Shown one piece after another: positions 29,947 to 31,529 of a DNA stretch of 31,529 bases. The stretch lies in the NCBI GenBank assembly GCA_002317385.1, contig DCJH01000040.1, positions 1 through 31,529 of the forward strand. The letters run 5' to 3'. Positions within the stretch are counted from its first letter, which is position 1; each line of letters opens with the position of its first letter. A model generated the notes under the pieces. That model was not told the origin of the DNA, did no database searches, and saw only the letters and a program-made list of their open reading frames with translations. A program made the position numbers and the translations under genes. Source of the stretch: Prevotella sp. UBA1705 (GTDB taxonomy: Bacteria > Bacteroidota > Bacteroidia > Bacteroidales > Bacteroidaceae).

Positions 29947-31203
29947 TCACGCGCCGGTCTTGCCGAACTTCTTTTCGAAGTGCTCGATCAGATGTTTGGT
30001 ATATACCTGATGTGCCCTCTGGTCGCTCATCGATTCGAGCGAAGACATGTCGAGATTAAAAAGAATTCGCATTGCTTCGCTGTAGTCTTCGCATTCTTCG
30101 AGAGCTTCGAGCTCATCGACTTCAAAAGGAATGGCTTGCATGAAGTCGATGGCACGTCCCGTAGAGAGGTTGAAACCCTTCATGAATTCGGGATGAGCAG
30201 ACGGAACATCACAAAACACTCCGAGCACCTGCTCCGACACCTCGGCTTCGGCGTCGATGTCGTACCATTCTCCTATATGCAACCGCTGCTTGTCAGCGTG
30301 CATTTCATCTACCAGCGTGAGCAGCAAACGCGCGGGCCACCAATTCTCCTCATTGCTCCACTCCTCACCTATCAGTTTCCACGTAGGCGGAAGATAAATC
30401 ATCAGCTCTACGCCTTCGGCCTCCGCTCCGCTTAACCGCATGTCCTGACTTACATCCTCGCTATGCATCGCCCCGGCCCCAATGGTGCACAGGGTGCAAT
30501 AGGGGCGCTCTTCACTGGCTTCGATGAATGCAAGCCGGACTTTCGTGTGACATGATTTCACCGGATTAAAGAACATGGCGACCGGACCGAAAGTTTTCTC
30601 AATGGCTTCGATAGCCTCTTCGTTTTCCACTGCAGAATAGGCATTAATCCGCTTAGTCCCGTCTTTTTCCTTGCTCCATAGCCTCCAATAGCCCAGAATG
30701 CTCTGCCGGGCCGCCTTCATGTCACTATTGAAAAGCAGGTATGCGGCACTCAAGAATGCCTCCTCGTCCATCTTCATGACGCAAAAATCATCGTAGATAT
30801 ACACCTGCCTGACGACCGACCAAGGGTCTGTTTCATATCGTATAAAATGCCCTTCTGACTGGAACACCAGGGAGATGCCGCGGTCATCGATGCGAAAAAA
30901 ACTGTTGTCTGACAAGAGATAACGATACCCTTTGACTATGAGATAGGCCAGCCAGGCATGAACCAGCAGCGTAACGGCAAGGTAAATGAGTAATGGAGTC
31001 CAATGATTCACCATAATCCCCCACCCTATACAGAACAGAAGGAAGATTGTCTGAATGCCTGTACGGATAGGTCTGGAGGCCAGGAAATGCTTGTAATAAT
31101 ACCTCAAATAGGTAATAGACGATGCGGGAATCACCATCCGGATAGGTTCCGGATGGTCCAATCCCTGCATTTTTTCAGTGTCGGTAAGATTGATAACTTC
31201 CAT
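29947..31203 (-). CDS. Membrane-anchored suppressor-of-fused (SUFU) domain protein
   Basis: The 418-residue protein has two adjacent membrane helices (about residues 46-64 and 68-92), then a YcxB-like beta domain (SDNSFFRIDDRGISLVFQSEGHFIRYETDPWSVVRQV) and a C-terminal SUFU-like domain: YCTLCTIGAGAMHSED, GVELMIYLPPTWKLI, WWPARLLLTLVDEMHADKQRLHIGEWYDI and FKGFNLSTG-type end. SUFU domains in bacteria are often found in proteins thought to protect against polymorphic toxins; in animals the domain restrains Hedgehog signalling. The function here is unknown. It follows the SPFH gene by about 120 bp on the same strand. Confidence 0.65.
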   Translation of the reverse strand: MEVINLTDTEKMQGLDHPEPIRMVIPASSITYLRYYYKHFLASRPIRTGIQTIFLLFCIGWGIMVNHWTPLLIYLAVTLLVHAWLAYLIVKGYRYLLSDNSFFRIDDRGISLVFQSEGHFIRYETDPWSVVRQVYIYDDFCVMKMDEEAFLSAAYLLFNSDMKAARQSILGYWRLWSKEKDGTKRINAYSAVENEEAIEAIEKTFGPVAMFFNPVKSCHTKVRLAFIEASEERPYCTLCTIGAGAMHSEDVSQDMRLSGAEAEGVELMIYLPPTWKLIGEEWSNEENWWPARLLLTLVDEMHADKQRLHIGEWYDIDAEAEVSEQVLGVFCDVPSAHPEFMKGFNLSTGRAIDFMQAIPFEVDELEALEECEDYSEAMRILFNLDMSSLESMSDQRAHQVYTKHLIEHFEKKFGKTGA

Positions 31204-31271
31204 GGTCAGATTGAAATGTATTGGGGATTACAGCCTATTCAACGAATGGCTATCTATCCCACGACATTTGT

Positions 31272-31306
31272 CTTAACTCCTTCAACTCCTTAACTCCGCT
31301 ACTCCT
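31272..31306. repeat. Short 9-bp tandem repeat in the gap before the SUFU gene
   Basis: TTAACTCCT, TCAACTCCT and TAACTCCGC-type units follow one another (CTTAACTCC at 31272, ending near ACTCCTC at 31306). It is intergenic; the next gene on each side is on the minus strand. This is the same kind of low-complexity filler seen elsewhere in the window. Confidence 0.6.
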
Positions 31307-31322
31307 CAAAAGGCCACCAAAT

Positions 31323-31529
31323 CTACTTGAACAGCTCCTTGATGCCTCCGAGGCTGCCCATGATGTTACTGGCCTCGTATGGAAGGAACACCGTCTTGTT
31401 CTTATCTCCCGATGCCAATTCCTGCATCATCTGGATATACTTCTGCGCCAGGAGGTAGTTGGCCGGATTGGTAGATTGTCCTACAGCGTCGGTAATCTTC
31501 TGAATGGCGATGGCTTCGGCCTCAGCCTT
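31323..31529 (-). CDS. SPFH/band-7 (stomatin-like) protein, C-terminal part
   Basis: The window ends inside this gene; 68 codons and the stop (31323-31325) are present. The fragment reads KAEAEAIAIQKITDAVGQST, then PANYLLAQKYIQMMQELASG and NKTVFLPYEASNIMGSLGG, which is the usual end of slipin/HflK-like SPFH proteins: an alanine-rich coiled coil, YL..QKYI, and a KTVFLPYEAS strand. Such proteins form membrane scaffolds that organise microdomains and control proteases. The N-terminus lies outside the window. Confidence 0.85.
   Translation of the reverse strand, partial: KAEAEAIAIQKITDAVGQSTNPANYLLAQKYIQMMQELASGDKNKTVFLPYEASNIMGSLGGIKELFK

Noticed and set aside
29813..29950. N-terminal extension of the WecB-like frame
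   Set aside because: Not protein-like; the family begins with the nucleotide-binding strand at MNICIVCG.

Overview
The window looks like chromosomal DNA of a Bacteroidales bacterium, most likely Prevotella/Segatella-like. The evidence is the Bacteroidota promoter element TAnnTTTG (with a TTG about 19-20 bp upstream in the clearest cases), DUF3316 and DUF4112 proteins, a Bacteroidota-type ParC, a secreted protein with a Prevotella-like C-terminal tail, and intergenic simple repeats of the kind common in that group. No phage, plasmid, insertion sequence, rRNA or CRISPR array is visible. Genus assignment is inference.

Layout. 1-550: repeat-rich intergenic DNA. 551-1954 (-): MATE pump. 1976-2930: an untranslated-looking stretch with a convincing minus-strand promoter, a purine-rich leader, a possible 28-residue ORF, and a 22-bp tandem array. 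2935-5271 (-): FKBP lipoprotein and glycyl-tRNA synthetase. 5618-9800 (+): a compact four-gene dlt-like operon (adenylating ligase, carrier protein, MBOAT acyltransferase, DltD/SGNH-like protein). 9801-10470: repeat-rich gap with a 22-bp inverted pair. 10471-10848 (-): FMN-binding split-barrel protein. 11022-17838 (+): parC, a DUF3316 protein, an S41 peptidase lipoprotein and tex, then tRNA-Leu(TAG). 18318-19970 (-): GH29 alpha-L-fucosidase. 20080-20619 (+): DUF4112 membrane protein. 20669-22680 (-): YeiH-type exporter and a LysR regulator. 22905-28517 (-): a metal-related block containing copA, copZ, a secreted protein, an HMA-AraC regulator and a second MATE pump. 28718-31529 (-): an UDP-GlcNAc 2-epimerase-like protein, a membrane-anchored SUFU-domain protein and the C-terminus of an SPFH/band-7 protein.

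How the parts fit. The dlt-like operon is a complete activate-carry-transfer chain for adding an acyl group (D-alanine in the classical pathway) to an extracytoplasmic acceptor; the acceptor in a Gram-negative cell is not evident. In the metal block, the regulator carries its own CxxC metal-binding domain, the copZ promoter sits inside a near-perfect 39-bp palindrome, and a half-site of that palindrome recurs at the promoter of the MATE/regulator pair, which suggests one regulon.

The most unusual observations are: (1) a dispersed 22-bp repeat family present as direct arrays or an inverted pair in four intergenic gaps; (2) a CopA whose ATP-binding N domain appears to be absent; (3) a WecB-family protein in which three of four known catalytic residues are replaced; (4) an 8-bp tandem repeat inside the signal peptide of the FKBP lipoprotein that could switch it on and off; (5) the promoter/leader/small ORF unit at 2022-2586.
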